A DNA stretch of 60,655 bases from a virus: positions 1 through 60,655 of IMG/VR virus record IMGVR_UViG_3300025671_000067; one strand, given 5' to 3'. Position 1 is the stretch's first letter. Each line of letters starts with the position of its first letter. Below, piece by piece: positions 47,311-55,890 of the stretch. The position numbers and the translations under genes were made by a program. Below the pieces are notes generated by a model. That model saw only the letters and a program-made list of their open reading frames with translations. It did no database searches and had not been told where the DNA came from.

Positions 47311-48225
47311 TTAAGCTCCGGGTGAACCGAAGATTCCAAGAGGATCTGAGACCCCGAAGGAATATCGCTCACGAGCCTTATAGCGGCTGTTGCCCGTATC
47401 GAAATCAGCGTCCATAGACGTAGACATCGGCGTACGAACAAAGTGCTTGAGGCCGTTCGGAACATCAGTCATCAAGAACCATGCGTCGGTATCCGTCAGA
47501 TAATGGTTAACTGTGTAACCTTCTGGGATTGAACCGTTGTTACGGATGGCGTTGATGTCGTTGTCAGCCGTACCCACACGACCTTCAGTTTCGAGCAAAC
47601 GAGTCGCTACGAACTGGAGATTGGGCGGAATAACTAGCTTACGAGGCTTGGCTGCAATCAAGAGGCCACGCTCATCGGTCCAACCTGCAATCTGAATAAC
47701 GGCAGCTTCAAGAGAAGTTTCGTTAAGATCAGCCGCAACAGCGGGACGGTTTGAGTTAGAGCCACCTGATACCAACGGGTGGTCCGTTGCACACAGTACT
47801 TTGCCGTCACCATAAGTCGGGTTGCCGGAACCAGTGAACGCTTGGTTCAACACGGTTGCACCTTTAACCTGCTTGGTGTACGCCATAGCACGAGCCAGCG
47901 CCTTCGTATAACGTGCAGACAATGAGTCATACAAGTTATCTTCAATAGCTTCTTCCGTAATTGAGAAGCCCATTGCGATGGTTTCGTGTGTGTAACGTGC
48001 AGTCCATGCTTCTTGAGCATTGTCATACTCAATCGCAGCACCTTCGTTTTTAACGGGTGCAGCTGAGAAGCCAGACAGCTTGGTTTCTTCTTCAAAAGAG
48101 CGATCAGAAGATTCAGTTTCGTAAATCTCTGCATGCTCTTCACCATACTTAGCGTACTCCATTCCAAACAGTGCGTTTAGACCGGGAAGGAGTTCTTTAA
48201 GTAGTTGGGCGCGTGAAATAGCCAT
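47311..48225 (-). CDS. Major capsid protein, 304 aa
   Basis: Shell-forming coat protein. The length, the position after scaffold and just before a strong terminator, and the sequence pattern support this. The acidic N-arm and first block (LPGLNALFGMEYAKYGEEH), the block SGFSAAPVKNEGAAIEYDNA, the helix GFSITEEAIEDNLYD, KGATVLNQAF, and the strand GDGKVLCATDHPLVSGG fit a HK97-fold coat protein. The C-terminal strand block is YKARERYSFGVSDPLGI. I could not assign it to a specific coat subfamily. Two neighbouring small proteins (197 aa and 149 aa) probably act with it. Confidence 0.85.
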   Translation of the reverse strand: MAISRAQLLKELLPGLNALFGMEYAKYGEEHAEIYETESSDRSFEEETKLSGFSAAPVKNEGAAIEYDNAQEAWTARYTHETIAMGFSITEEAIEDNLYDSLSARYTKALARAMAYTKQVKGATVLNQAFTGSGNPTYGDGKVLCATDHPLVSGGSNSNRPAVAADLNETSLEAAVIQIAGWTDERGLLIAAKPRKLVIPPNLQFVATRLLETEGRVGTADNDINAIRNNGSIPEGYTVNHYLTDTDAWFLMTDVPNGLKHFVRTPMSTSMDADFDTGNSRYKARERYSFGVSDPLGIFGSPGA

Positions 48226-48237
48226 TACTTATTCTCC

Positions 48238-48831
48238 TTATACGCCAGTGGTGTTGTCATACTGGTGACCTGCGTTCCACTTAACGTAGGCTTCCGTATA
48301 ACCACCAGAGCTGTTCTTAGTTTCTTCGACCAAACCAATAATGCGGAATGGGAGAGTGTTAGTCGTAGCTGACGTATCTGAAATCGCGCAACGTGAGTTG
48401 CCTGAAGTAGAGTCGCCAGTATTATCTACACCCGCCACGTTCGCACCAACGTCGGTTTGAGCGAGGTCGCCAATAGTAGTACCCGAAGATACAACAGCAG
48501 CTTTAAAGAGAATGTCAGTGCCATCTGCAACGAATGCTTCGATGTCAGATGCAACCGTGCTTGCAGGATACGATTGACGCCATACCTTGTAACCAAGGTT
48601 AGGGTCGGTGTACGTGCAACCAAGGAAAACACCAACAGGTGTCATAGCAGCATCGAACGTATCACGTTCAACGGTGCCTCCGGTGACAAGTTTAACAGCA
48701 TCTCCATAAAAAATAGAGGTAGCATAGCCACTAGCAATAGGCATGTGACGAGTTACACCCACGAAAGGAGAGCCGCTCAACAGTTTCACCGGAACTAGGC
48801 CATAAGGCCCACTTACAGTAGGATAAGCCAT
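48238..48831 (-). CDS. Capsid-associated structural protein, 197 aa
   Basis: Begins MAYPTVSGPYGLVPVKLLSG, followed by a beta-rich body with GDAVKLVTGGTVERDTF and FLGCTYTDPNLGYKVWRQSY. Proteins of this pattern lie directly upstream of the coat gene in aquatic podovirus-like genomes. It is possibly a head decoration or auxiliary capsid protein. The 12-base gap to the coat gene holds only a ribosome-binding site. Confidence 0.72.
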   Translation of the reverse strand: MAYPTVSGPYGLVPVKLLSGSPFVGVTRHMPIASGYATSIFYGDAVKLVTGGTVERDTFDAAMTPVGVFLGCTYTDPNLGYKVWRQSYPASTVASDIEAFVADGTDILFKAAVVSSGTTIGDLAQTDVGANVAGVDNTGDSTSGNSRCAISDTSATTNTLPFRIIGLVEETKNSSGGYTEAYVKWNAGHQYDNTTGV

Positions 48832-48845
48832 TTTAAGCTCCTAAA

Positions 48846-49295
48846 TTAAGTTCCGTTTCCAAAAGTAACCTTCGATTTGCGGTCATGAAATAACGGCATA
48901 CGAGGGTCGTTTTCTCTCATGAGATTGTTATCTACCGAAGCCATCTGAGACTTAGCTTGTTGTCCGTAATAATCATTACGTTCATCCACCATCTCTACTG
49001 GCGCTTTACAAAGCATCAGACCGCCTTGCACGATATTATCTTTAAAGCGTTCGTTTTCGACACTTACCAGAGTAATTTCGGGGTGTTCCGTAGCTTTTAC
49101 CGGTTCCCAACCTTCACGAAGTTTGGAAGATACATTGGTTGGATCGACGTTTCCTAAAGTGCTAATGCGTATCCATCTGTAAGCATACCCATCCTCCGGT
49201 GTGGGAGAAGGTAGTACTTCTGGACGTTGCCAAGCCCTTTTTCGGCCAGTTTTTTCTCTCGTGTCTAGATCACGGTTTAGTCGATTCTCAGCCAT
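48846..49295 (-). CDS. Head-module protein, 149 aa
   Basis: Pattern AYRWIRISTLGNVDPTNVSSKLREGWEPVKATEHPE and IVQGGLMLCKAPVEMVDERNDYYGQQA, ending FGNGT. I recognise this as a frequent small protein between scaffold and coat genes of aquatic phages, without known function. The C-terminal half is helical. It overlaps the end of the scaffold gene by eight bases. Confidence 0.72.
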   Translation of the reverse strand: MAENRLNRDLDTREKTGRKRAWQRPEVLPSPTPEDGYAYRWIRISTLGNVDPTNVSSKLREGWEPVKATEHPEITLVSVENERFKDNIVQGGLMLCKAPVEMVDERNDYYGQQAKSQMASVDNNLMRENDPRMPLFHDRKSKVTFGNGT

Positions 49296-50289
49296 TTGCC
49301 TTCCTCTGTTCTAACGCCACTTGGTCGGCGTATTGTTTTGGGGTTAGTCCTAAACGTTTTGCAAGCGTAAGCTGCGTGGGCGAAAGTCTAATCTTCCTTG
49401 GGGCCGTGCTTCGCGTAGCAGGAGCCACCACATTAGATTGTCTTTTCGGTTTTTCGACTACCTCACCAAGTTCATCCTCGAATTGTCCGGGGAATACTTC
49501 TCTCATGCGAGAGTCTATCCTCTCGTAGTACTCATTGCTCTGGGGGTCTACCCCGAGTTTGACAAGCTTTGTATGCAATCCCAGCGCAAAACTCGTCATT
49601 TCATCGTCATTTCCGAACCATGTGTTGTATTTAGCCCAATCACTAGCTCGTTCATCGACGGGTGCCGGTATGTTCTGTTGTGTATCTTCCACTGTTTGTA
49701 CAGGAGTTTCAACCTCCTGTAAAGCATCAGGTTTCAAGTTATTTAACCTATCTGCTTTAATCTTAGCGTTAGTTAATTTTTCTTGTGCCTCTAACAACTT
49801 ATCAGCGTCACCCGCTTCATAAGCTTGCTTGTACTGACGCTTGGCTATAATCATCTCACCAGCAGCGGTCTTTTTAGCTTGCTCTAGAAGAGCTTCTTGG
49901 TTCTGATTAACTGTACCTTTTAGCTTTTTATTTTCTTCTAAAAGGGTACGACTAAACCGCTCTAGTTCTTCTCGTTGTCGCGCTTCTTCACGTCGTTGAG
50001 CCGTTAACTTCGCAATACGTTTGTTAACTTTCTTTGAGTACCCATCTAATTCTTCTTTAGTAGGTTCGTCAGGTAAGTCTTCATCGTCGTTATTGTTATC
50101 GGCAACTTGTTTAACGGGTTCTTCTATTTCTAGTTCAGGCTCAACGTCAACTTCTACCTCGTTTTCTATCTCGTTAGAGTCTTGTTTACGGTTTTTGCCT
50201 ATGACTTCTGCACTGGATGGTTCAATTTCAATCTCAATGCTTTCTTCTTTTTCGTCAGGAAACTCAAATTCAACTTTTTGAAAGGGCAT
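49288..50289 (-). CDS. Scaffolding-type protein, 333 aa
   Basis: Likely guides procapsid assembly and then leaves. The first 80 residues are strongly acidic and disordered (EIENEVEVDVEPELEIEEPV). Residues about 90-190 form a charged coiled coil (EELERFSRTLLEENKKLKGT). The C terminus is basic and helical (RKIRLSPTQLTLAKRLGLTPKQYADQVAL), like the coat-binding helix-loop-helix of P22 scaffold. Length and position, just before the coat genes, are as expected. Assigned from architecture rather than clear homology. Confidence 0.78.
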   Translation of the reverse strand: MPFQKVEFEFPDEKEESIEIEIEPSSAEVIGKNRKQDSNEIENEVEVDVEPELEIEEPVKQVADNNNDDEDLPDEPTKEELDGYSKKVNKRIAKLTAQRREEARQREELERFSRTLLEENKKLKGTVNQNQEALLEQAKKTAAGEMIIAKRQYKQAYEAGDADKLLEAQEKLTNAKIKADRLNNLKPDALQEVETPVQTVEDTQQNIPAPVDERASDWAKYNTWFGNDDEMTSFALGLHTKLVKLGVDPQSNEYYERIDSRMREVFPGQFEDELGEVVEKPKRQSNVVAPATRSTAPRKIRLSPTQLTLAKRLGLTPKQYADQVALEQRKANG

Positions 50290-50299
50290 TATCTACTCC

Positions 50300-50680
50300 T
50301 TATGCGCGGGTAATACCGCGTGGGTCAGCAACCACAGCCTCAATAGAGTCATCGTTCATCAAACGATACTCTACACCATTAACCTTAAACCTAGTACCCG
50401 TATTAGCACGAAACATAACGTAATCGCCTTGTTTGCACCACGGGCCTGTCGGGAACCGGTCTTCATCAGCATAAGCTTGTTGGCCCATGTCCAATACCAA
50501 ACCAATAATCGACATAACATGTTCATGGTTAATAGTAGTAGCAGATTTAACGAGTCCAGATTCCCCAAACGTCTCTTCGACTTGGGGTAATGCAACTAGA
50601 ACTCGGTAGCCTACCGGCACAGGGAGTTGGTTTTCTATATCTTCTTGAGTTAGTTGAATTTCAGCGACAGCTTCACTCAT
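50300..50680 (-). CDS. GroES-like co-chaperonin
   Basis: Likely 10-kDa co-chaperonin that caps host GroEL while the coat protein folds, as T4 gp31 does. The GroES barrel pattern is present: VPVGYRVLVALPQVEETFGESGLV, then IIGLVLDMG, WCKQGDYVMFRANTGTRF (the KxGDxVxF motif) and VNGVEYRLMNDDSIEAVV. The mobile loop would lie around SATTINHEHV. About 126 aa from the ATG at 50680; a longer frame to 50713 would overlap the previous gene heavily. The start uses the junction ATGACGATGAGTGAAG, also seen at the large terminase start. Location among head genes supports the role. Confidence 0.85.
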   Translation of the reverse strand: MSEAVAEIQLTQEDIENQLPVPVGYRVLVALPQVEETFGESGLVKSATTINHEHVMSIIGLVLDMGQQAYADEDRFPTGPWCKQGDYVMFRANTGTRFKVNGVEYRLMNDDSIEAVVADPRGITRA

Positions 50681-50870
50681 CGTCATCATCCATGTAGTTT
50701 CGGGCAAGGCCATTTATATGGGACAAACAGGTCTCTAGACCTCGAATCAAGCCTGTTGCTTCCTTGTACTGGGTGAAGTCTTTAGCTCCCCCCGACGCAA
50801 GAAAATCCACTGCAGAGGAGCGATCCTCCTCTATTTTATCTCTTAGCACGTCAAAGACGGTTTTAGCCAT
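50673..50870 (-). CDS. Small head-module protein, 65 aa
   Basis: FDVLRDKIEEDRSSAVDFLASGGAKDFTQYKEATGLIRGLETCLSHI, then an acidic end, MDDDDE. Helical; the pattern AVDFLASGGAKDFxxYKxxTGxIRGL is familiar as a small protein beside phage portal genes, function unknown. The start overlaps the portal stop as TAATG and its end overlaps the GroES-like start. Possibly an assembly factor. Confidence 0.75.
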   Translation of the reverse strand: MAKTVFDVLRDKIEEDRSSAVDFLASGGAKDFTQYKEATGLIRGLETCLSHINGLARNYMDDDDE

Positions 50871-53335
50871 TACTGACCCTTATTCTGTTGTTCTATAAGT
50901 CGCATAAGCTCTAAATCTAACTTCTCTTTGTTATTTTGTTTGTCTAACGCAATTTTGACGCCTTCTTTTTGGGCTTCAATAGAGAGTTCTTGTTTATCTA
51001 GCTTAAGTTGTTCTACCTCTAAAGCAGCGTCTACCCGATCCTTTTGAGCCTTACGCTGTTGTTCTGCTTGACGGATTTGTATATCTGCAGCATCTTTTTG
51101 AGCCTTCCGTTGGACTTCTTGCTGTTTTACTGCTAGTTCTTGTTGCTGTAACTGGAATACAGGGTCTTGCGCCTGTTGCTGAGCTTGTTGCTGTGCAGCC
51201 TGTTGTTGATGGGCTTGTGTTAGCTGTGTGCCCGCTTTAGCCATTAACTGAGCTAAAGTAACCTCAATGCTTTCTGGAAGTTCTTCGTTTGGTGCGGGGA
51301 GAGGCGCTCCTAACTTTTCTTCTATTTGCTTACGGTAGTTAAACCCTAAGTGTTGTGCTAAATGCGCTTGTAAAGCAGCCATAATTGCCTGCCCTTGCGG
51401 GTTCTGCCCAATCATTTGAGCAACCATAGGATCTTGCATAAACGCTTGATGCGTTGTTATATGCGCGTCATGATCTTGGTATATAAACGCTTTAAGTGGT
51501 TTACCATTGAGTGCATCCATGTTTTCACTAACTGGATCAGTCGGTTTAAGATCATCTTGAGTCGGGACAAGTTTATCTGCATTTTTAACTCCTAATACCT
51601 CGATCATCTGTCGATGTAATTGAGGTAGGTCGTATATTTGTGGCGCTGACTGAGCCATCTGCAATACCGCTTGGTATTGAACAACCCGCTGCGCCATTGT
51701 TGAGCTGTTAGGATCACTGACAGGAATAACATCTACTGTCATATAGTCCGCTACCCGTGCGCTTACTTCTCCACGGATAGGCATATAGTCATACTCTGTC
51801 GGGGCGTACTCCGACATAATCGCCTTGAGCATCTTGAATTCTTGCTTCATGGCGTAGTGAACGCGGGCTTGTACCGCAGCCATCGGCTTCAATGTACGTT
51901 CTAACAGAGCTAGTGTGGTTCCAACTGGCGCATTGGCCGACATATCAGAGATGTCCATATCACTGATAGCACCGAGCCTACGACCTTCCGTAGTAATCTG
52001 GTTCAGCAACGCGAGCAGCGTTTGGCTTGGCTCCTTATAAGGAAGTGGCATGATGTTGTCGCGGATCGAGCCAGACGGTACATCAACGTCTTTCCACTCT
52101 CCCGGCTCAATCGGCGTGTCATCGCCTTTGATTCTCAACCCACGAGCTTTTAAACCCCCCGGAAGGTTAGATAGCGTACCAGCATCCACCAGTTGTCGTA
52201 TAAGCGACGTTCCAGCCTTGGCGTACCCTCCTATGATGTGGATCAAGCCAAGTCCGTAAAAACCAAATCCGGGCACGTATACATAGTGCACAAAATGCTG
52301 ACGCTTAAGATGTAGTAGATCTTCTTCTGCCCAGTTACGTCGGATAGCTAAAACTTCTCCGGTTCCTCTTTCGATGGTAACGACATAAGGCTTTGCAATC
52401 TCGTCTTTATCTTCGTCAACATCGTCAATAACGAGGTCCGCGTGTACTTCATAAACTGCATATCGATCATCATCAGTGAGTGAATATCCACCTTCTTCTG
52501 CTTTCCTTTTCTCTACGTCTGTATGGAAAGGTTGTGGGTCACCTAGTTCAACATCTCGATAAAACCCAATAGCCTGAAGCTTTCGTAATTCGTTTTTAGT
52601 CTTTCGCATGACGTGCGTAACACGCTCTGCGGTTTCAATGTGTGAAGCGCCATAAGGAATAATTACATCTTCAGCGGGAATATAAATAGCGACTTGACGG
52701 CCAATATTAGGATCAAAATAAACTTTCTTGAACGCGGATCCAGCTAGCCCAAGGCTATACAACATACGCTCATGCTCTGAACGATACTCGACCATCCGTT
52801 CAGTCAACTGATAGTTCATATCCGCCTTTACTCGTTCAGCGGCTTCAATCTTATCTGGTGTTTCTTCACCAAGAATCTTTACACGAACGGGACCAGCGGC
52901 TGGGAAAGTCTCACTCATCGTTTCTGCTTGGAAACGAATGGCGGCTTCGGCAAGTACCGTCGAGTAAACTCCGCAGGCTCCTTCCCACGGATCAGTGCGT
53001 TCTTCGTACTTAAACCCTAATACGTCCAGTCCTTTAACAAACGTATCAGCCCAGTCTTTGCGGCTATCAATATCTGCATCGATAAGCCCAAGTAAATCTT
53101 GTGAAAGCCCTTGCAACGTATTTTCATCTAACCCTTCTGCAAGGTTGGCATCAAACGCCATCATGTCTACTTCATTAGCATCTGGAATTATTGTTATCTC
53201 CATGCTGCCATCAGATAGCGTGACCATCTCTGGGTCAACGATTTCTATCTCTAGCTCAGCGGATTCTCCCTCTTCAAACTCCATAACGTCATCAAGACCT
53301 TCGGGAGCCGCATACAAACCTTTTTCAATCGCCAT
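50870..53335 (-). CDS. Portal protein, podovirus type, 821 aa
   Basis: Twelve-subunit ring that is the DNA entry and exit channel. The N-terminal 90 residues are acidic. The core has the wing and stem pattern of large podovirus portals: DPWEGACGVYSTVLAEAAIRFQAETMSETFPAAGPVRVKILG, GSAFKKVYFDPNIGRQVAIYIPAEDVIIPYGAS, YVPGFGFYGLGLIHIIGG and the clip region GIRDNIMPLPYKEP. From about residue 660 a long Gln/Ala-rich helix (QQQAQDPVFQLQQQELAVKQQEVQRKAQ) forms the extended barrel seen in P22 gp1. Position next to terminase is as expected. Confidence 0.9.
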   Translation of the reverse strand: MAIEKGLYAAPEGLDDVMEFEEGESAELEIEIVDPEMVTLSDGSMEITIIPDANEVDMMAFDANLAEGLDENTLQGLSQDLLGLIDADIDSRKDWADTFVKGLDVLGFKYEERTDPWEGACGVYSTVLAEAAIRFQAETMSETFPAAGPVRVKILGEETPDKIEAAERVKADMNYQLTERMVEYRSEHERMLYSLGLAGSAFKKVYFDPNIGRQVAIYIPAEDVIIPYGASHIETAERVTHVMRKTKNELRKLQAIGFYRDVELGDPQPFHTDVEKRKAEEGGYSLTDDDRYAVYEVHADLVIDDVDEDKDEIAKPYVVTIERGTGEVLAIRRNWAEEDLLHLKRQHFVHYVYVPGFGFYGLGLIHIIGGYAKAGTSLIRQLVDAGTLSNLPGGLKARGLRIKGDDTPIEPGEWKDVDVPSGSIRDNIMPLPYKEPSQTLLALLNQITTEGRRLGAISDMDISDMSANAPVGTTLALLERTLKPMAAVQARVHYAMKQEFKMLKAIMSEYAPTEYDYMPIRGEVSARVADYMTVDVIPVSDPNSSTMAQRVVQYQAVLQMAQSAPQIYDLPQLHRQMIEVLGVKNADKLVPTQDDLKPTDPVSENMDALNGKPLKAFIYQDHDAHITTHQAFMQDPMVAQMIGQNPQGQAIMAALQAHLAQHLGFNYRKQIEEKLGAPLPAPNEELPESIEVTLAQLMAKAGTQLTQAHQQQAAQQQAQQQAQDPVFQLQQQELAVKQQEVQRKAQKDAADIQIRQAEQQRKAQKDRVDAALEVEQLKLDKQELSIEAQKEGVKIALDKQNNKEKLDLELMRLIEQQNKGQ

Positions 53336-53346
53336 AATTCATACTC

Positions 53347-54900
53347 TTAGTAGTATCCACCGCGTCGTTGTTTGAAATACCTTTGTTCTTCAGGTTCATC
53401 AGTTGGCAAGCGTATGAATCCACCTTGTCTAAAACGCATTAACGCCATGACAGTAGAGTCAACCAAGTCATCATGGCTCATAAACGGGAATCCAGCAATC
53501 TCTTCGACTACTTCCTCTGCCCAACGAGTTTCGGGTATCCATACCAGACCCGATGCTACAATATCAGCTACAGAATTTAAACGCGCTAGTTTATCACCAG
53601 ATCCTCTATGCGGTGTATATTCTTGCACAGGTAGTCCCATCCTACGCATCTCTTGATAGAGTGCGGTACCTGCGCTCTTCTTCTCCACAATAAACGCATC
53701 AGGCTCCCAATCTGCATACTCTTCCATAGCTAGCTGCTTTAGTTCAGGAAACTCTAATCGCTGTTTGATGCTGTTAAGTAGGATGATGTTATAGGCATCT
53801 ACCTCTTCGTTAAAGAACACACCCCACGTAGTCAGCGCGGTGAAGTCCGCACGGTTATGTTTTTCTGCCGCTGCGTCCAACGACATGATGATGTACTCAC
53901 AACTAGGCGGGGTATCCCTACCCCAATGTTGCCACCATTCTCGCTTAATTAACGCAGCTTCTTCTGCTGTTGGTTCCTGTTGGTACTGCGCGTTCCACTG
54001 GAATGTCGGCATCGACGCCTTAGTCCGTAGTAAAGCGTCTAAATCAAAAAACTCCGGCCATAGGGGTTTTTGAATCGGTTTACCTGTATCCTTATCTTCA
54101 AGGTCTAGTATGGCTGGAAATTCTATTACCTCAAAGCTATCGGCCCGATCATTCTGGGTCATATCTCTAATTACACGCCCAGTTAGATCATCCATGTGCC
54201 ATCGAGTCTGGATAATCGCTACGCGGCCTCCCGGCATCAAACGAGTACGAGCACCGAACGTATACCATTCATACGCCTTCTCAAACACCGAAAAGTTACC
54301 GTTAATTACGTCCTGCTCTGAGTGAGGATCGTCAACCAGTAACAAATCCGCACCACGACCTGCTAACGCAGAACCTACGCCGCACGCGTAGTACTCACCA
54401 CCTACATTAGTATTCCAACGGCCAGCCGACTTAGAGTCAACCGCAAGTGACACGGTAGGAAAGATAGATTTATAGGAGTCGGTGTTAATTAAGTTCCTTA
54501 CTTTCCTACCAAAGTCTACTGCGAGGTCCGTGGTGTGTGACACCATCATGACCTTCTTATTAGGGTTCCGCCCCAGAAACCACGCCGGAAAGAATATAGA
54601 TACTAACTGTGATTTTCCGTGGCGGGGCGGAATATTAACGCAGATACGATCTTTATCGCCCCGCTCAATTGCCATGAGCATATCTGCCAAAATTCGGTGA
54701 TGCTGCCCTACAATGTAGTCAGGCTGCATCGCTTTACAGAACTCTATTAGATCGTCATAAGCTAACTTGTTCTGCTTACGTGTACTTAGTTCATCGACTA
54801 GACGATCAATTTCTACTACTTCTTCGGGGGTGTAGGCATCAAGATTATCCAACATCACTTGGATTTCTTCTTCTGTGAAGTCTAATGCGACTTCACTCAT
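53347..54900 (-). CDS. terL: Terminase large subunit
   Basis: ATP-driven packaging motor with a nuclease domain. Walker A is IPPRHGKSQLVS at about residue 95, Walker B is LLLVDDPHSE, and the coupling motif lies in the loop that follows. The RNase H-like nuclease begins with IIMSLDAAAEKHNRADF (catalytic Asp), then VEKKSAGTALYQEM, and ends with MSHDDLVDSTVMALMRF (acidic pair). About 517 aa, as usual. I use the ATG at 54900, giving MSEVALDF; an upstream ATG at 54918 is possible. The start overlaps the small terminase end. Confidence 0.95.
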   Translation of the reverse strand: MSEVALDFTEEEIQVMLDNLDAYTPEEVVEIDRLVDELSTRKQNKLAYDDLIEFCKAMQPDYIVGQHHRILADMLMAIERGDKDRICVNIPPRHGKSQLVSIFFPAWFLGRNPNKKVMMVSHTTDLAVDFGRKVRNLINTDSYKSIFPTVSLAVDSKSAGRWNTNVGGEYYACGVGSALAGRGADLLLVDDPHSEQDVINGNFSVFEKAYEWYTFGARTRLMPGGRVAIIQTRWHMDDLTGRVIRDMTQNDRADSFEVIEFPAILDLEDKDTGKPIQKPLWPEFFDLDALLRTKASMPTFQWNAQYQQEPTAEEAALIKREWWQHWGRDTPPSCEYIIMSLDAAAEKHNRADFTALTTWGVFFNEEVDAYNIILLNSIKQRLEFPELKQLAMEEYADWEPDAFIVEKKSAGTALYQEMRRMGLPVQEYTPHRGSGDKLARLNSVADIVASGLVWIPETRWAEEVVEEIAGFPFMSHDDLVDSTVMALMRFRQGGFIRLPTDEPEEQRYFKQRRGGYY

Positions 54901-55519
54901 CGTCATACCCCTCATCATCAGGCTTTTCTATAGGTTTTAACCCCAATTTCTCATCCAAATCGATGATTTCCCCCTCTAAAACCACGGGAGCGTTCAATTC
55001 TTGGGGTGGATTTACTAATTTCTCTAGCTTTAAGCGCAGTTTTGCCCGTAAGTCATCCGTTGACTGATGAGTAATAGTCACTTCTGACTTTTCTGCAAAC
55101 AAACTTACATCAGATATCTTACCTAACAGCTCTAGTGCACGAATACGTACCCTTGGGTCTGGGTTCTCTGACTCTAACAGGAGCTTGTTTGTAACTAAAT
55201 GACGGATCTGGACTGCGCTTTCCGCAATAGAGTGCCCAAACTCTTGCAATATATTGCCTGTTAGGATTAAAGACGCGGGGGTCATTTTTGCGGTTTTAGC
55301 TAAAGATACTTTCTTAGACGTGCTTGCTGGGTTTTCAGCATAGTCTGCTGCTATACCTGCAGCTACATCCTTATCCGCTATGGTTGGGGTAATGTTTAAC
55401 CCATGTTCGGACAAAAGCATCGCTGTATTACACGCAGCCTCGGCTCGGATGCGAAGATCCGGGTATGGGATGTTGTCAGCTAGCGGTATTCCCACTTCTG
55501 GCGTAACAATCACTGTCAT
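54893..55519 (-). CDS. terS: Small terminase-like protein, 208 aa
   Basis: Likely recognises the packaging site and recruits TerL. It is assigned by position, directly ahead of TerL and first of the late operon, and by its helix-rich sequence with a central region TPASLILTGNILQEFGHSIAESAVQIRHLVTNKLLLE and a Cys-free acidic end, DDEGYDDE. No strong HTH is obvious, so this is a moderate assignment. The start lacks a clear ribosome-binding site. It is the most upstream late gene on this strand. Confidence 0.7.
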   Translation of the reverse strand: MTVIVTPEVGIPLADNIPYPDLRIRAEAACNTAMLLSEHGLNITPTIADKDVAAGIAADYAENPASTSKKVSLAKTAKMTPASLILTGNILQEFGHSIAESAVQIRHLVTNKLLLESENPDPRVRIRALELLGKISDVSLFAEKSEVTITHQSTDDLRAKLRLKLEKLVNPPQELNAPVVLEGEIIDLDEKLGLKPIEKPDDEGYDDE

Positions 55520-55550
55520 AAATATGTACTAGCTCATAGCTAACGGCATA

Positions 55551-55579
55551 AATCTACATAAAAAATAATTTTTATGCAA
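55551..55579 (-). promoter_or_regulatory. Candidate late promoter ahead of the small terminase
   Basis: Read on the minus strand, TTGCAT (55579-55574), a 17-base spacer, and TAGATT (55556-55551). The spacer is occupied by an 8-bp AT palindrome, CATAAAAA with TTTTTATG. The -35 equals that of the candidate at 4297, so TTGCAT may be a shared element. The start of transcription would be about 25 bases from the gene. Confidence 0.35.
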
Positions 55580-55669
55580 GGAGGTTGGGACTCCTATCGG
55601 GGGGTGTTCCTATATACGAGGGGGTGGGGGGTCGGAACTCAAAAAATTGGTCGTTATTCGTGGGAATTA

Positions 55670-55691
55670 GTAATGCTGGAGTAATGCTGGA
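55670..55691. repeat. 11-bp tandem duplication
   Basis: GTAATGCTGGA occurs twice in direct succession (55670-55680 and 55681-55691), inside the 371-base divergent gap. Possibly a binding site pair or part of a packaging signal. Confidence 0.8.
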
Positions 55692-55706
55692 GTCCCAGTA
55701 GATGAC

Positions 55707-55731
55707 GGGGTGTATAGGGGGCGGGTAGGGG
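55707..55731 (+). promoter_or_regulatory. G-quadruplex motif in the divergent control region
   Basis: Four runs of at least three G (55707-55710, 55717-55721, 55723-55725 and 55728-55731) with loops of 6, 1 and 2 bases fit the standard quadruplex rule. Two further G-rich tracts lie at 55599-55604 and 55619-55631. It may affect transcription or packaging here; not tested. Confidence 0.5.
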
Positions 55732-55772
55732 CTTGCGTCAGGAAAAATGGGACCGGCATGCTGTATCGATTA

Positions 55773-55801
55773 TTTATAGACAATGCCGGATCTCGTGGTA
55801 A
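55773..55801 (-). promoter_or_regulatory. Candidate minus-strand promoter with flanking inverted repeat
   Basis: Read on the minus strand, TTACCA (55801-55796), a 17-base spacer, and TATAAA (55778-55773). The -10 hexamer lies within an inverted repeat, CCGGCAT (55753-55759) with ATGCCGG (55783-55789), that could be an operator. It would give a leader of about 250 bases to the small terminase. Confidence 0.38.
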
Positions 55802-55837
55802 CTTGTTAACAGGTCGGGGGGAAACGCCTTCCGATTC

Positions 55838-55861
55838 GCCAGTATGGAATTCCATACTGGC
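55838..55861. promoter_or_regulatory. Palindrome copy 1 (perfect 24-bp inverted repeat)
   Basis: The core AGTATGGAATTCCATACT (55841-55858) is extended to a perfect 24-bp palindrome. It ends 29 bases before the ATG at 55891. First of four copies in this region; a likely binding site for a dimeric regulator or an mRNA hairpin. Confidence 0.75.
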
Positions 55862-55890
55862 TAACATTAACGAAATAGAGAGATAAAACT

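Noticed and set aside
55557-55576. AT palindrome CATAAAAA/TTTTTATG as a terminator
   Set aside because: No GC stem, and it lies between the -35 and -10 of a candidate promoter, so it is more likely promoter spacer or chance.
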